From positions 1 through 7,708 of the forward strand of contig DFGL01000062.1 in assembly GCA_002371215.1 (NCBI GenBank): 7,708 nt of DNA. Direction: 5' to 3'. Below the pieces are notes generated by a model. That model worked only from the letters and a program-made list of their open reading frames with translations, was not told the origin of the DNA and made no database searches. Source of the stretch: Ruminococcaceae bacterium UBA3751. Its GTDB lineage: Bacteria; Bacillota; Clostridia; Oscillospirales; Acutalibacteraceae. Numbering within the stretch: position 1 is the first letter of the stretch; the number at the start of each line of letters is the position of its first letter. The position numbers were made by a program, and so were the translations under genes. This document shows, one piece after another, positions 6,774 to 7,708 of the stretch.

Positions 6774-6802
6774 TTGACAAAATATAATTACAGTTATATA
6801 AT
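6774..6802 (+). promoter_or_regulatory. Consensus sigma-A promoter of the GTPase gene
   Basis: TTGACA (6774-6779), a 17-base spacer and TATAAT (6797-6802) match the vegetative consensus at every position. Transcription should start around 6808-6810, giving a leader of about 30 bases with AAAGAGGTG as ribosome binding site. So strong a core promoter is often held down by a repressor, but I do not see a clear Zur-type palindrome in it. Confidence 0.85.
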
Positions 6803-6839
6803 ATCTGCGTTATTTAAGAATTAATAAAGAGGTGCGGTT

Positions 6840-7708
6840 ATGAAATCTTTAAAAAGAGATAAAAGAGTGCCGGTATCGCTTATTACAGGATATCTCGGCG
6901 CAGGTAAAACTACTGTATTGAATCACGTTCTTGCAAACCAGGAGGGTTATAAGGTTGCTGTTATTGTAAACGATATCGGCGAGGTTAATATTGACGCTTC
7001 GCTTATCGCAAAGGGCGGCGCTGTAACCCAGAAAGACGATAATCTTGTTCCGCTTCAGAACGGCTGTATCTGCTGTACTCTTAAGGTGGATTTAATGAAT
7101 CAGATTATTGAGCTCTCGCGTTCAGGCAAATTTGATTATATTCTTATTGAAGCTTCGGGTATCTGTGAGCCCGGTCCGATAGCGGGCTCTATCTGTATGC
7201 TTGACGGAACGGACAGACAGGCTAATATTCCTGCCGTTGCATACCTTGATAACGTTACTACCGTAGTAGACGCTAAGCGTATGGCTGATGAGTTTGGCTC
7301 GGGCGCGTCGCTTCTCAACGAAAATCTTGATGAGGAGGATATTGAAAACCTTCTTATTCAGCAGATTGAATACTGTACAACGATTATTCTCAACAAGGTT
7401 GACGCGGTTACGGATAAGGAAAAGGCTGACGTACTTGAGGTAATTAAAGCGCTTCAGCCTGACGCTAAGATTATAGAAACAACCTACGGTAAGGTTAACG
7501 TTAGGGACGTTCTTTCAACGGGCAGATTTGACTATGAGCGCATTTTAAACAGCGCAGGCTGGGTAAAAGCTATGGAAATCGAGGGTGAAAACTCTGAGGA
7601 CCTTGACGAACACGACGAGCACGAGCATCACCACGACGAGCACGAGCATCACCACGACGACCACGAGCATCACCACGAGGAGCATGAGCATGACCACGAC
7701 GAGCACGA
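6840..7708 (+). CDS. COG0523 metal-chaperone GTPase (CobW/YjiA/ZNG1-like), 3' truncated
   Basis: This G3E-class P-loop GTPase is open from ATG 6840 to the window end, with 289 complete codons. Motifs are Walker A GYLGAGKTT (17-25), NDIGEVNID (44-52), the family metal-binding CICC (76-79, in NGCICCTL), the Walker B-like EASG (104-107) and the base-specificity motif NKVD (185-188). From residue 257 the protein becomes a tract of His, Asp and Glu in seven-residue repeats (HDEHEHH) that runs into the edge. The CobW C-terminal domain, if present, would lie beyond it. Family members use GTP hydrolysis to insert Zn, Co, Ni or other metals into client proteins; the CxCC site binds the metal. The His tract suggests storage or capture of zinc, nickel or cobalt. 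No client enzyme is visible nearby, so the metal cannot be assigned. The ribosome binding site AAAGAGGTG (6826-6834) supports the start. Confidence 0.93.
   Translation, partial: MKSLKRDKRVPVSLITGYLGAGKTTVLNHVLANQEGYKVAVIVNDIGEVNIDASLIAKGGAVTQKDDNLVPLQNGCICCTLKVDLMNQIIELSRSGKFDYILIEASGICEPGPIAGSICMLDGTDRQANIPAVAYLDNVTTVVDAKRMADEFGSGASLLNENLDEEDIENLLIQQIEYCTTIILNKVDAVTDKEKADVLEVIKALQPDAKIIETTYGKVNVRDVLSTGRFDYERILNSAGWVKAMEIEGENSEDLDEHDEHEHHHDEHEHHHDDHEHHHEEHEHDHDEH
7611..7708 (+). repeat. 21-bp tandem repeat encoding the His-rich tract
   Basis: Units at 7611-7631, 7632-7652, 7653-7673 and 7674-7694, plus a partial unit at 7695-7708, encode the heptad HDEHEHH. Units 1 and 2 are identical, unit 3 differs by one base, and unit 4 by four bases. 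The 14 bases of unit 5 match unit 1. Being a multiple of three, gain or loss of a unit would keep the frame, so the length of the metal-binding tract may vary between strains. Confidence 0.9.

Noticed and set aside
6783..6788. Alternative TATAAT as -10 box of the GTPase gene
   Set aside because: It lies only three bases after the TTGACA box, far too close. The copy at 6797-6802 has the right 17-base spacing.
7611..7708. CRISPR-like or satellite repeat
   Set aside because: The units are directly adjacent without spacers, in frame, and encode a His-rich tract typical of metal-binding GTPases.

Overview
The window reads as an ordinary chromosomal segment of a low-to-moderate-GC Firmicute, most likely a gut clostridium (Oscillospiraceae/Ruminococcus-like). 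This is inferred from strong AGGAGG ribosome binding sites, sigma-A type promoters, short intergenic gaps with compact hairpin terminators, a long-form HPF, and AT-rich spacers between moderately GC-rich genes. No species can be named from the sequence alone. There is no RNA gene, insertion sequence, CRISPR array or phage gene.

Layout. (1) 2-1387, plus strand: the 3' part of an MFS sugar:cation symporter of the GPH family. It ends at a TGA, but the frame stays open for 21 more codons to a TAA beside the terminator. (2) 1458-1486: a 12-bp hairpin with T-tracts on both strands that ends two convergent genes. (3) 1490-2275, minus strand: a membrane-anchored DUF218 (YdcF/SanA/ElyC-like) envelope protein. 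(4) 2276-2413: a divergent promoter region. (5) 2414-4243 and 4233-6041, plus strand: two overlapping half-size ABC exporter genes, probably forming a heterodimeric exporter, followed by a strong hairpin. (6) 6186-6737: hpf, the long ribosome hibernation promoting factor, with its own promoter, a 5' leader hairpin and a good terminator. (7) 6840 to the window end: a COG0523 (CobW/YjiA/ZNG1-type) metal-chaperone GTPase with a near-perfect promoter. It is cut off inside a histidine-rich metal-binding tract encoded by a 21-bp tandem repeat.

How the genes relate. Only the two ABC genes form a clear operon. The others look like single-gene units, each with its own promoter or terminator. Sugar uptake, envelope maintenance, export, ribosome hibernation and metal trafficking do not obviously form one pathway. 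I found no convincing undescribed multi-gene system. The best leads are the in-frame TGA at the end of the symporter, the dyad inside the ABC operon promoter, the leader hairpin of hpf, and the repeat-encoded His tract.
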